Shown: positions 54,023 through 63,896 of the stretch, piece after piece
Layout of the letters: every line of letters begins with the position of its first letter
Numbering within the stretch: position 1 is the first letter of the stretch
From: Elephas maximus indicus
Lineage: Eukaryota > Chordata > Mammalia > Proboscidea > Elephantidae
Direction of reading: 5' to 3'
Length of the DNA stretch: 64,000 nt
Assembly (NCBI RefSeq): GCF_024166365.1
Contig: NC_064846.1
Location: 27,177,866 to 27,241,865 of the forward strand
The notes under the pieces: generated by a model
What the model was told of the DNA's origin: nothing
What the model saw: only the letters and a program-made list of their open reading frames with translations
Databases searched by the model: none
Translations under genes and position numbers: made by a program

Positions 54023-54024
54023 GC

Positions 54025-54290
54025 TTTTGTTGTTAGATGCCGTCAAGTCATCTCCAACTCGTGGAGACCTTATGTATAACATAACAAAACATTGCCTGGT
54101 TCTGTGTCATCTTCATGATTAGTGTCTTTGAGTCCATTGCTGTAGATATTGTTTCAGTCCATTTCATTGAGGGTTTCCCCAATTTTTGCTGACCCTCTGT
54201 TTTATCAACCATGATATCCTTTTCTAGAAATTGGTCTTTTCTGATGATGTGTCCAAAATAAGTGACCTTAAATCTCGCCGTTCTTGCCCA
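54025..54290 (-). mobile_element. RTE/BovB-class LINE 3' fragment
   Basis: Antisense to the copy at 54815-55052: 'ttgttgttagatgccgtcaa', 'cctggttctgtgtcatcttc', 'ttttgctgaccctctgtttt', 'gatgatgtgtccaaaataag'. It lies 500 bases from a copy in the opposite orientation. Confidence 0.8.
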
Positions 54291-54474
54291 ACTACTTGGG
54301 CCCTAATGCTGTTTCTGTAAATGATATGGCCCCTCTACCTCACTATTGGTAGTCTTTTATAACCACACAACCTGTAGAGCCTGGCAAAGAGTATAATTAC
54401 GATTGTATTTGCCCTTTGTTTCCACGCTTAATTTGGTAGAAGTTTACAGTGAAAGGAAACTCTCTTTACCACGT

Positions 54475-54640
54475 GTCTGGTGCTTTACAGCCTCTATATC
54501 ATTTCCTCTCATTTAGTCCTGATATCAATCCTTTATCCCCATTTTACAGGCCAGGAAACCTAGCCTTAGAGTTAGCAGTTAACAGAGTCAGAAGTTAACC
54601 CCAATCTGTCTGAATCTATAGCTTGTGTTTTCCATGACAT
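54475..54640 (+). mobile_element. MIR SINE
   Basis: 'ggtgctttacagcctctata', 'cccattttacaggccaggaa' and 'gttagcagttaacag' mark MIR in sense. Confidence 0.75.
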
Positions 54641-54654
54641 CACACAGCCATTGT

Positions 54655-54765
54655 TTGCTTTTTGCAAATTAGATAATGAATGTGAAGGGCCTTGTCTATG
54701 CCTGGCATAGTGCCTGGTACATAGGAAGCACACAATAAGTATTGGCTAAATAAATCATCCACCTC
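54655..54765 (+). mobile_element. MIR SINE 3' part
   Basis: 'tggcatagtgcctggtacat' and 'caataagtattggctaaata' are the MIR 3' end. Confidence 0.7.
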
Positions 54766-54814
54766 AAAGTGGAGGTTTGAAACCCCAAATCTCTTCTGTT
54801 TGCTGTTATAGGAT

Positions 54815-55052
54815 ATTAGCAGGTTCTTGTCAGGAGGGATTAGTCCCTGGAGAAGAACATCAGGCTTGATAAAGTAGAGGGTCAGCAAAAAAGAGGAAGA
54901 GCCTCAATGAGATGGATTGACACAGTAGCTGCAACAGTGGGCTCAACTATAACAAGGATTATGAGGATGGTTCAAGACCGGGCAGCGTTTCGTTCTGTTG
55001 TACATAGGGTTGCTCTGAGTTGGAATCGACTCGATGCCACCTAACAACAGCA
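54815..55052 (+). mobile_element. RTE/BovB-class LINE 3' end, sense
   Basis: Reads 'gttcttgtcaggagggatta', 'aaaagaggaagagcctcaat', 'ggcagcgtttcgttctgttg' and ends 'gaatcgactcgatgccacct' plus an AAC tail. This is the best sense copy of the LINE 3' end, and its last 40 bases match the AfroSINE tail. Confidence 0.88.
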
Positions 55053-55089
55053 AAATATTGAGAAGTTACTAGATATAGGAAATACTTAT

Positions 55090-55175
55090 TGAGGGAACCT
55101 CGAGATTGATTAGTCTAAACTCATTATTCATATGGGGAAACTGATGTTCAGAGAAAGGGAGTGACTTGAATTTGT
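55090..55175 (+). mobile_element. Ancient MIR3/L3-like fragment
   Basis: 'gattgattagtctaaactca' and 'ggggaaactgatgttcagag' recall the very old repeat also seen at 35115. Confidence 0.45.
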
Positions 55176-56304
55176 GTTTTTCTCCACTGCTTCCTATTGC
55201 AACTCCCAAGATCTCCTGATAAAGTCAGTCTCTCTTGACATTGCCTTATTCATTTGAAAACTGGCAATGACCCTTACCCTTCTACGTACCTGGTAGATGG
55301 GTAGGCCTAGTATTTATATGGAGAAAATGAGATTTTAGGTATTTGTGATTAGAAAAGCAAATAGTTTTTCCAGTATGCCCCCTTTCCTCACATTCTACAT
55401 ACCCTCATGCTTCCCAGGCTAGGGCTGCAATCCAGGGAGTTTCCTTCAACTTGGAAATCTCTATCTTCTTCTCTTCTTCACAACTATTACTATCAAAACT
55501 TCCTTCTCCTGTGTCCTATTCCTTTAGGGACCTGTTGTCTGTTAAATATACTTGATAAAGTAAAATATAGGCTAAGATGTTAATGGTCTAGTATATTATC
55601 TCTCCCACATATCATATACATGTTAACAGGAGCCTTCCCTCAAACTAATGATGTACGGTGGGATCTCATGCAGAAAGGGATAGGGTTGTGAAAGAGAGCA
55701 ATTCGAGTAGGTAGGTGGCCTCTCTTCTCATACCACATGGGTGGCCATTGAAAAAGACCCACCCTTTGGAGCCTACTTAGAAAAAAATGAGGAATCTTCT
55801 TAGGGCTAAAAGGAAATGTGAATTCCCCTCGGTAGTTTTAGCAACAGGTGGGTAGAAGTAGAACTGGCCTCAGCTCTTAGAGATGGGGCCTGGCCTCCTT
55901 AGGTTCTGGGGTGAGAGGATGGTATTCGACACCTTTTTAGGAGTATTTAGTTGGTTGAATATTGAGATGTGTCTGAATGTGGACAAAACCAGCAAGAGAA
56001 TCCTGTCGTAGCCAAGGCCAGGGGCATAGCTTGCCATTCCTTTGAAGGTAATGGTATTCTAAAAGTCATAAAGTCACGTGCTCATCGACATTGTTCTTGC
56101 CATCCGCATGAGTGTATTGACAACGTAAATGGTGGTCCAGCCCTGGTAGTTGGCATAGGAACCCAGTCTTCAACAAGATGCCCAGTGAGGCACTGAGACA
56201 GGAATTCTTTCTGCATTGCCAATGGTGATCTCTCCCTTCTTATTATTAGTCTCAGCACATAAAAGGAAGGGTGTGTAGGCATTGCCTGGTTCACTACTGC
56301 TGGG
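55176..56304. other. 1.1 kb of unique-looking sequence
   Basis: No recognised repeat. The two opposing frames at 55969-56196 and 56318-56082 overlap and have no domain. Confidence 0.35.
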
Positions 56305-56375
56305 GGTGACTTGCTCAAGGTTACAGAGTGAATTCATGACTTAGTCAGGGCTAGAGCCCAGGGCTCCTGATGGCT
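56305..56375 (+). mobile_element. MIR SINE 3' core
   Basis: 'gtgacttgctcaaggttaca' and 'gggctagagcccagggctcc' fit MIR. Confidence 0.65.
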
Positions 56376-56504
56376 ACTATGTGGTGTTTCTAGTGTACCA
56401 CAGTGTTTCTGTTGTGTGGATTAAGACCATACAGGTGGATGGCATGGTTTCCAAAAGACCCCTGTTACATATATGTGGGTACACATATACGCACATGAAG
56501 TGTG

Positions 56505-56815
56505 TATGTGTAGTGGTTAGAACAGTGGCTGTCACATAGTTATTCTTTATACATTTTAGCTATTGTTATTATTGATAATATTTTATACACATACACGCAG
56601 TATACATAAGGTCCATGAGGTTTTATAGCTCGTTCTTGTTAGTTCATTGACAAATTTATGAAATTCTCTCACATACCTTAAATCCTCATAACAATCCCAT
56701 GAGATCAGCATTCTTATTGTTATTATTATCCCCAACCCTCAGATGAAATAAAAAGCTCAGAAAAGTTGAATGGCTGGACCAAGACACACAGCAAATTAGT
56801 GATAGACACCAATGA
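56505..56815 (+). mobile_element. MIR SINE pieces
   Basis: A 3' piece ('ggttagaacagtggctgtca') is followed by a second copy ('aaatcctcataacaatccca', 'agctcagaaaagttgaatgg'). Confidence 0.65.
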
Positions 56816-57475
56816 TGACGAAGGCTGGTGCTCATGCTCCTACAGCAGAGCCTCCTTCCCTAGTGCTGTAGGTAAGGTATCATGGCAGGTGCAAGTCCTG
56901 AACACAGAGCAAGGGAGCACGAAGCGTGCCAGAGTAGGTCCAGAGAAGACAGGGAGCTGCAATGGATATGCAGCAGATGCTTGGGAGTGGGAAGTGAGAG
57001 CACTCAAGATTGACTTAGCTTATTGACTAATTCTGTTAGGAACAGTATGTTCAAATGAGTGCCTCCCCTCATCTCAAGTCCCTCTCCAAGTGTGATTCAA
57101 AAAATGCCATCTAATTGGAATGAAACTGACAAAAGTTATGAATTTAGATCCAATAGAGAAACCCAGCTTCATTATGAGAACATAATATAGTAACGTATTT
57201 GAGAAATGGAAGGTATGGGAGAGGAAAAAAAGAGAACATGAAAGAGGGTAGTAAAGACATGAAAGCATTTCACAGGGGAGATCTAACGCATAAGATATAG
57301 AGCTAAAAAGCAAGCAACAAAAGAATATTCTGCTGCTCCTTACTCTGCTTGCTGTGCAGACTCTTCAGTTGCAGATTAGAAAAGTTGAAGACATTAGACT
57401 CTGAATTCCACCCATTTACAGGAAAGGCATGAAATGGTCAAATAAAATTCCAGTCATCAGAAAAAAAATAATGTT
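56816..57475. other. No recognised feature
   Basis: Unplaced sequence between the MIR and the L3 LINE; 57100-57470 may be further L3, but I cannot align it. Confidence 0.3.
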
Positions 57476-58184
57476 GAATTGCACAAACCACAGACTGGCA
57501 AGTTTGATGTCAGTCTTAGCCAATCGTTCTAGAAATTGCTATTAACAGGTGGTTTATAACACTACGAAGAGTTAGCAGTGATCAGTGGGATCCAGCATGG
57601 GTTTACTCAGAAGAAATTACGCCGTACAGACTTCACCATTTATTTAATAGGGTTAGTTTTGTGATGGCACTGGGGAATACAACAGACACTATATGTGTAG
57701 CTGTCATCCAGGAATTTAGCAAGATTTCTCATGATGTATTTATGGAAAGTATGAAGGTCTCTGTCCTCACTCATACAATTATGTCAATTAGTAGCTTGTT
57801 GAACTAACATACCCAAAAGGTGTAGGTACAAATCTGGAGAGTGTTAACACTATAGTTTGTAGTGACATGACATAGGCCCCTGTCCTTAACTCCATCCTGT
57901 TGAGTCTTTTTATTAATGACTTGGTTGAAGTTAAAGAAAGCAGTCTCTTCAGATTTATAGAGGGATTTTAACAGGTTTGGTTGGTGGGCTGAATCTGTAA
58001 CATAAAATTTAATTAAGTTAAGCACAAAATACTATTTAGGGAGGGTGGGCCAAGAAGAGTGTGGCTTAGTATACAGCTCATGTGAAAGATTTTAGGGGTT
58101 TTAGTGTACAGTAGGCTCAAAGGTAAGTTAGCTGTGAGATGTGGCTATATGATGGTTCACACACTTGGCCTCCCAGGCTTCAAC

Positions 58185-58290
58185 ACGGACCAATTGCGTA
58201 AGGATGTCTGGGAGGTAGGACCTAGGAATCAGTTTTTTTTTTTAATGCTCTCCATATGATTCCACTGGCAAGCTGAGGTTGAGAACCACT
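58185..58290 (+). mobile_element. MER5A-like fragment
   Basis: 'ggacctaggaatcag' and the end 'gctgaggttgagaaccactg' fit the MER5A right end, nested in the L3 LINE. Confidence 0.7.
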
Positions 58291-58656
58291 GTGATACTAG
58301 AGAGACTTTATAATCCCATTGTAATGTGCATTGGTTGAACTACCCCTGGGATGTTTTACTTAGTCCTGAATGATTCCCTTTACAAACTGGAACCCATTCA
58401 GAGCCCAGTGACCAGGATGGCAAGGAGTCTTGAAATCATGCAAATTATGCCATGTGAGGAACTGTTGAAGGAACTGGGTATGCTCAATCTCAGGGCAGAC
58501 ATAAAAGCTTCTGTCAAGTGAGTGAAGAGCCAAATAATTGTGCCAGAGGCATTAGCCTTATTCTGTCTTGCTCCAGAGATGAGAACTAGAACCAAGAAGA
58601 TAATGCAACAGAGAAGAAAATTTTAACTCAATAAAAGGGAGACTATTTTATCAGGA

Positions 58657-58862
58657 AGGAGTCCTGGTGGTGCAATTGTTAAGCACTCAGCTGCTAAACC
58701 AAATGTCAGCAGTTTGAATCCACTGGCAGCTCCTCGAGAGAAAAAGACCTGGTGATCTGCTCCCATAAAGATTATAGCCTAGGAATCCCTATGGGGCAGT
58801 TCTACCCTATCTTACATGGCTGGTACGCGTTGGAATTGACTTGACAGCACACAACAACATCC
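58657..58862 (+). mobile_element. AfroSINE, sense, long form
   Basis: Complete long form with TATCAGGA at 58649-58656 and 58863-58870 as target duplication; ends in 'cagcacacaacaacatc', an RTE-like AAC tail. Confidence 0.95.
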
Positions 58863-58995
58863 TATCAGGATGTCTAATGATGGAATGGTCTGCCTCAGAG
58901 AGAAATGATTCTCCCATAACTTGGTGACTTCAAGCCATTTGACTGGTTAACCAGTTGGTGAAGAGAATGTGGAGAAGGCTTTGTTATTTAAGACT

Positions 58996-59455
58996 CTTTT
59001 AGTAGCACATGACAGAAACCCAATTCAAAAAGCTTATAAATAGACTTTATTATTTGGTATAAGAGGGAAGTGGCTTCAGGGAGGGCTGGATTCAGGGCAT
59101 CAATTGATTTCATCAGTCTCTGTCTCTCCATTTTTTTTGTCCTTGTTTGCTTTTGCTTTGCTGTATTCTCCATGTAGACTTTCTCTATCTTGTATCCTAG
59201 CAACTCCAGCAGAGATAGAACATCTTTTCTGATAGTGATAGCCAGAAAGAGATTGGGGTGTCTGTGTGTGTTTGTGTGTGTGGGGGAAACTGGATGTACA
59301 AAACAATAGATGTCTATTAGGGGCTTCAGGGATTAGAGAGGGTTGGGTAAGCAAAGATGCCTCCTAGTCCTGGAATTTTAATATTATTTCATAGTATGGC
59401 CAGAATGCAGCAATTAATATAGAACACTAAGTCTTCTGTGGCTCATCAGAACATA
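58996..59455. other. No recognised feature
   Basis: Unplaced sequence with a short GT-rich patch at 59263-59285. Confidence 0.3.
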
Positions 59456-59459
59456 CTTT

Positions 59460-59815
59460 CTCCTCTAATCAGGCCCCTCTGTTCTCCAGGTCCTTCCCCA
59501 TCTTATACTGCTGCTTATGCTGCTTATTTTATCTGAAAAGATTGCCATTCACTACAACCTAATCCATAGTGAAGACTCATGTTCTGCTTATTCCAGAAAG
59601 TCTGTTGTAACTACACTAGCATACACTGATCTGCACCTTCTTTGAACTGCTAGGGTACTCTGCACAATTAAGCATTTCCTTTATTATGGCTCAGCATAAA
59701 CTATCCTTGTAATTCTTAAGCTCCTTGAGAATAGGAGCAATGCCTCATCTTTTTCTCTCTGTGGCTAGAGTTGAGGACATTGTATGAGTTTGTTCATTAA
59801 TAGTTATTGATTCAT
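59460..59815 (+). mobile_element. L2 LINE 3' end
   Basis: 'ccaggtccttccccatctta', 'cttaagctccttgagaatag' and 'gagcaatgcctcatcttttt' follow the L2 3' region in sense. Confidence 0.65.
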
Positions 59816-60064
59816 GGTCATTTGTATATATACCCATCTCTTTGCTACTATAGTTGAAATCCCTTCCATGCAAGTAACGATGGATTGGACAGAAAAGAGG
59901 GCATTGCCATCCAACGGCCTCTGTGGAAAAGGTCACATGACTAAAGAGAACATTCTGGCCCTTTCCCCTGATATAGGCTCTGCCCCAAGATCATCCTGCC
60001 AAGCAGGTTTCCTGGCTTTTGGACTCCAGTAGTGGGTGAACTTCCCTGGTCAGGGCCTTCACCC
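59816..60064. other. No recognised feature
   Basis: Short unplaced stretch. Confidence 0.3.
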
Positions 60065-60200
60065 AATTACTCATTACAGAATAATTTATTAATCACCAAT
60101 AGTATGCCAAGGACTGTGCCGAGTGTCCTGGATACACAATATCCCTGTCCTCAAAGAGCTTTCAGGGGACGGTAGAAAAACAAAATTACATAATTATAAT
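60065..60200 (+). mobile_element. Ancient L1 3' fragment (L1ME-like)
   Basis: 'ccaaggactgtgccgagtgt', 'gatacacaatatccctgtcc' and 'caaagagctttcag' match the opening of the family at 35270 and 49090. Confidence 0.5.
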
Positions 60201-60899
60201 CCAATGTCATGGAGTTCCAGTTCTTAGATGAAGAAAGCACACTGTACTCTGTCTCTCCCACTGAATACAGGTGTAAAACCTGAAAAGAATGAATGGAGTA
60301 TTGAGGACTCTGAAAAGTAAATAGTAGTAGATTGGGGGAAAAATACCCAAAGAAACAGTTTGAAGTGCCACTGAACCAGTGGTGAGTATAACATTTTTTC
60401 CTTTATTATATTTTAGCCTGAACTAGGCACACCGGAAACTTAGAAATGGGCAGGAGGGCAGACAGACAGAGCTCTAGGGAAAGCTCAAGGAATAGAAATG
60501 GACTCCTAACACACAGTGAGAGTGTGGAAAGTCCCCACTTTTTTCCTCGTACTTTTCTCTGTTTTCCTGTGCTCTGGTTTCCCCCACAAAATCCCAGGGC
60601 AGTACTAGTAAATGGAGCTTACAGGAGTTGAAACTTTGGTGGAGTTCTGGTTACAAAAGGGTTGAGTCAAACCTCTTTGCTTTTTTTTCTCAGTCCTCCC
60701 ACTACTTTGGCCCTAGATATGGGCACAGTTGCAGAAGTACACCATCGAGCAGGATAACTAAAGCTATACCTTTCTGCCCAGAGGACACAAAAGGCATCGG
60801 AAATACCTAGAAGATCACAGAAAGGGAGGAGCTTGGGAAATCCACCATATACAGTTATTTATGAATTCCTGAGCTCACTCCTGACTCAACGGCACTGGG
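60201..60899. other. Unplaced, possibly old L1 5' region
   Basis: Purine-rich sequence that leads into the L1M ORF1 region and could be its decayed 5' UTR. Frames at 60446-60631 and 60628-60810 are featureless. Confidence 0.35.
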
Positions 60900-61390
60900 T
60901 TCTGGGTGGCAGACCACAGAGTCTTATAAGGTAATATCTAACTTTTTCAGGACATAATCTAAAAAAAAAATTACTAGGCATATGAAGAATCTGGAAAATC
61001 TAAACTCACATGGGAAAAGACAAAAAAAAAAAAAAAAAAAAAACAGATGCCAATGCTGAGATGACAGATGTTAGAATTACCTGAAAATATTTCAAAGTAG
61101 CTGTTATGCTGTAGCAAGTAAGGGGAAGCACACTTGAAAGGAATGGAAAGTAGAAAGTTTAAGAAAAGAAAAAAAAATTATAAAGAACCAAATGGAATTT
61201 TAAGAACTGAAAAAATACAATAACAACAAAAAAAAATTCATTAGATGACTTCAGTAGTAGAATGGAGGCAACATAGAGAAGAGTCTGTGAACATGAATAT
61301 AGACCAATAAAAACTATCCAATATCAACAGCAGAGAGAAAAAAAGACTAGAAAAAATGAACAGAACCTAGTTTTTTTAAGGGGCCTGTGG

Positions 61391-61556
61391 AAACCCCGGT
61401 GGTGTAGTGGTTCAGAGCTATGGCTGCTAACCAAAAGGTTGGCAGTTTGAATCCAACAGGCGCTCCTTGGAAACTCTATGGGGTAGTTCTACTCTGTCTT
61501 ATAGGGTCACTATGAGTTGGAATCGACTCGGTGGCAGTGGGTTTGGTTTTGGTTTT
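61391..61556 (+). mobile_element. AfroSINE, sense, short form (first of a pair)
   Basis: Preceded by AAGGGGCCTGTGG (61378-61390) and followed by the same 13 bases (61557-61569). Confidence 0.97.
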
Positions 61557-61569
61557 AAGGGGCCTGTGG

Positions 61570-61738
61570 AAACCCTGGTGGCGTAGTGGTTACGAGATAC
61601 ATCTGGTAACCGAAAGGTGAGCAGTTCAGTTCTACCACGTGCTCCTTGGGAACCGTATGGGGCAATTCTACTCTGTCCTATAGTGTCGCTATGAGTCAGA
61701 ATCAAATTGATGGCAATGAGTTTTTTTTTTTTTTCTTT
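61570..61738 (+). mobile_element. AfroSINE, sense, short form (second of a pair)
   Basis: Shares its left flank with the first copy and is followed by a third AAGGGGCCTGTGG at 61739-61751. It differs from the first copy at many positions, so it is not a simple tandem duplication. Confidence 0.97.
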
Positions 61739-61840
61739 AAGGGGCCTGTGGGACAGTGATAACTATATCCAACATTTATATACTAGAAGCAGAGGAGAAA
61801 AAATGTGATGCTGAAAAAATATTTGAAGAAATAATGGTTG

Positions 61841-61953
61841 TCATTGTGGGGATTGCAACCACAATCACAAAATAATTTGTGTATAAATTTTTGGATGAAA
61901 AACTAATTTGCATTGAAAACTTTCACCTAAAGCACATAAAATTAAAAACAAAA
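61841..61953 (+). mobile_element. 113-base retroinsert of unknown source
   Basis: A perfect 15-base duplication, AAGAAATAATGGTTG, at 61826-61840 and 61954-61968 brackets 113 bases ending in an A-rich tail ('ataaaattaaaaacaaaa'). These are the marks of L1-driven insertion. The body ('gattgcaaccacaatcacaa', 'ttggatgaaaaactaatttg') matches no SINE or LINE in this window; it may be the 3' end of an mRNA or of a small RNA-derived element. Confidence 0.9.
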
Positions 61954-62125
61954 AAGAAATAATGGTTGAAAACTTAGCAAATTTGATGAAAGACATAAGC
62001 CTACAGACTCATGAAGCTTAGTGAACCATTGACAGGATAAACACAAAGACATCAAATTGCTGAAAAATAGAGACAAAGGAAAAGCTCTTGAAAACCACTA
62101 AAGAACGAAAACACCTTACCTGTAT

Positions 62126-62280
62126 GGAACATTGGTGGAGCAGTAGTTAAGAGCTACGGCTGCTAACCAAAAGGTCTGCAGTTGGAACCCACCAGGCAAT
62201 CCTTGGAACCCCTATGGGGCAGTTCTACTCTGTGCTATAGGGTGGATATGAATCGAAATTGACTCTACTGCAACGGGTTA
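62126..62280 (+). mobile_element. AfroSINE, sense, short form
   Basis: Complete from 'ggaacattggtggagcagta' to 'ctgcaacgggtta'; nested in the L1M. Confidence 0.94.
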
Positions 62281-62387
62281 CGTGAAACAATGATTCAAAT
62301 GACTGCAGAGTTTTCATCAGAAAAGATTGAGGCCAGGAGAAAGTGGCATGACATATTTAAGCACTGAAAGAATGGTGGGGAGGATAC

Positions 62388-62459
62388 CAAACCAAACCAA
62401 ATCCATTGCCATCGAGTTGATTCCGACTCATAGCAACCCTGTAGGACAGAGTAGAACTG
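62388..62459 (-). mobile_element. AfroSINE, antisense, head lost
   Basis: From 'ccattgccatcgagttgatt' to 'gacagagtagaactgc', then it jumps into RTE sequence. Confidence 0.93.
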
Positions 62460-63010
62460 CTGAAGATGAAAAGGACTTGAAGAACTTACTGATGAAGATC
62501 TGCATATTGTAGGTTGTTAATGAGTTTTCTCCAAATCTGATGCCACGTTTTTCTTCATATAGTCTGGCTTCTTGGATTATTTGCTCAGCATGCAGACTGA
62601 GTAAGTATGGTTAAAAGATAGAACCCTGACGCATGCCTTTCCTCATTTTAAACCACGAAGTATCCCCTTGGAAGCCCTGTTGGGATAATGGTTAAGACCT
62701 ATGGTTGCTAACCAAAAGGTCGGCAGTTTGAATCCACCAGGTGCTCCTTGGAAACCCTATAGGGCAGTTCTACTCTGTCCCTTAGGGTCGCAATGAGTGA
62801 GAATTGACTCAACAGCGATAGGTTTGGTTTTTTTTTTTTTAGGTTAGTATCCCCTTGTCCTGTTTATACAACTGCTTCTTGATCTATTTAAACATTCCTC
62901 ATGAACACAATTAAGTAAGTGTTTTGGAATTCCCGTTCTTTGCAATGTTATCTATAATATGTTGTGATACACACAGTTGTATACCTTTGCTTAGTCAAAA
63001 AACTCAAGGC
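62460..63010 (-). mobile_element. RTE/BovB-class LINE fragment, reverse-transcriptase region
   Basis: Antisense RTE coding sequence: 'gcatattgtaggttgttaat', 'tctgatgccacgtttttctt', 'ttgctcagcatgcagactga', 'taaaccacgaagtatcccct', resumed after the SINE as 'agtatccccttgtcctgttt' and 'gcttcttgatctatttaaac'. This is a region upstream of that seen at 3723-4650, with overlap at the 'gttgttaat' block. Confidence 0.8.
62671..62845 (+). mobile_element. AfroSINE, sense, nested in RTE LINE
   Basis: Complete short form with a perfect 12-base target duplication AGTATCCCCTTG at 62659-62670 and 62846-62857. Confidence 0.97.
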
Positions 63011-63740
63011 TGATCATTAAGCACTGATTAATGTGAAGGTTCTCTAGGTGTCAAATAACCCTCCAAATCCTTCTCCTTTATTGATCCTGTCTATCTGGGA
63101 AAGACAGCTGGCTCAGGTCAGTTCTCACACACTGAGGAATAAATAGGACCTGCAGCCTCCACAATACTTGTTTTAGGATCTTGAAACAAAATGAAACAAC
63201 ATAAAAAGGTACTTTCTTTCAATTGTATGTGTATACATTTTTAGTAGCTTAGGAAGATGGCAAGCAGATTTAATTGAAGGCTGATTGCCCTTTATAATAC
63301 CCCATTCTGCGACTCTTTCATCTTCTTACTAGGGGAATTACTGCATTGTCGGTTCTGCTAATGCTTGTTTTGAATATGTGAATTTGCTCTAGAACAATTG
63401 ATACATTAGGGAACAACTTGAGCATGACACAGATTTCATGTTTGCTTATGCGTGATTCCATCAGCAATAAACACTACGTAAGCACGGAAAACAGCTGAAC
63501 TGCACAGTGTGGGAATACACGAAGTATACACACCTCAACCATCTACCAGCCTTACCCATCCTCATCTAGTGGTGCAAGTTTCCATTTGATTTCTTATTTC
63601 ACAATAACTCACAAGCTGCAACACCCATGTCCACAAGCAAACTTCAGGTCATTTTCAAGGTAAAGTGCCATTCTTATGATAGTATTTATGCATTTCTTAA
63701 GCATTTAACACTTCTAGAACTGTTAGATTCTTATCTTTTT
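63011..63740. other. Unique-looking sequence
   Basis: No recognised repeat or gene in 730 bases of AT-rich sequence. Confidence 0.35.
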
Positions 63741-63742
63741 TC

Positions 63743-63896
63743 GGAACCCTGGTGTTATAGTGGTTAAGAGCTTGGCTGCTAACTAAAAGGTTGGCAGTTC
63801 GAATCTACCAGCTGCTCCTTGGAAACCCTATGGAGCAGTTCTACTCTGCCCTATTGTGTCGCTATGAGTTGGTATTGCCTTGATGAGAAAGTGTTT
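63743..63896 (+). mobile_element. AfroSINE, sense, short form
   Basis: Head 'ggaaccctggtgttatagtg', core clear, tail diverged ('gagttggtattgccttgatg'). Confidence 0.93.

Larger units (their letters stand above)
57480..58995 (+). mobile_element. L3/CR1-class LINE (ancient), split by two insertions
   Basis: Sense-strand relic of a CR1-type reverse-transcriptase gene and 3' end. Landmarks in order: 'gatcagtgggatccagcatg' and 'ggtttactcagaagaaatta' (57575-57620), 'aatttagcaagatttctcat' (57713), 'cttattaatgacttggttga'-like text (57910), and further on 'gagcccagtgaccaggatgg', 'gaggaactgttgaaggaact', 'ggaatggtctgcctcagaga' (58875). It is interrupted by a MER5A piece at 58185-58290 and an AfroSINE at 58657-58862. 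L3 stopped moving before the placental radiation, so this is among the oldest sequence here. No frame is open. Confidence 0.75.
60900..62370 (+). mobile_element. Old L1M, 5' UTR/ORF1 region, several times interrupted
   Basis: Sense-strand landmarks of an old L1 ORF1 region: 'actaggcatatgaagaatct', 'tataaagaaccaaatggaat', 'agcagagagaaaaaaagact', 'tatttgaagaaataatgg', 'aaatttgatgaaagacataa', 'tcaaattgctgaaaaataga' and, after the last SINE, 'gtggcatgacatatttaagc'. It is cut by three sense AfroSINEs and one 113-base retroinsert, so it acted as a local insertion hot spot. A pure A-run of 22 lies at 61022-61043. Confidence 0.7.
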
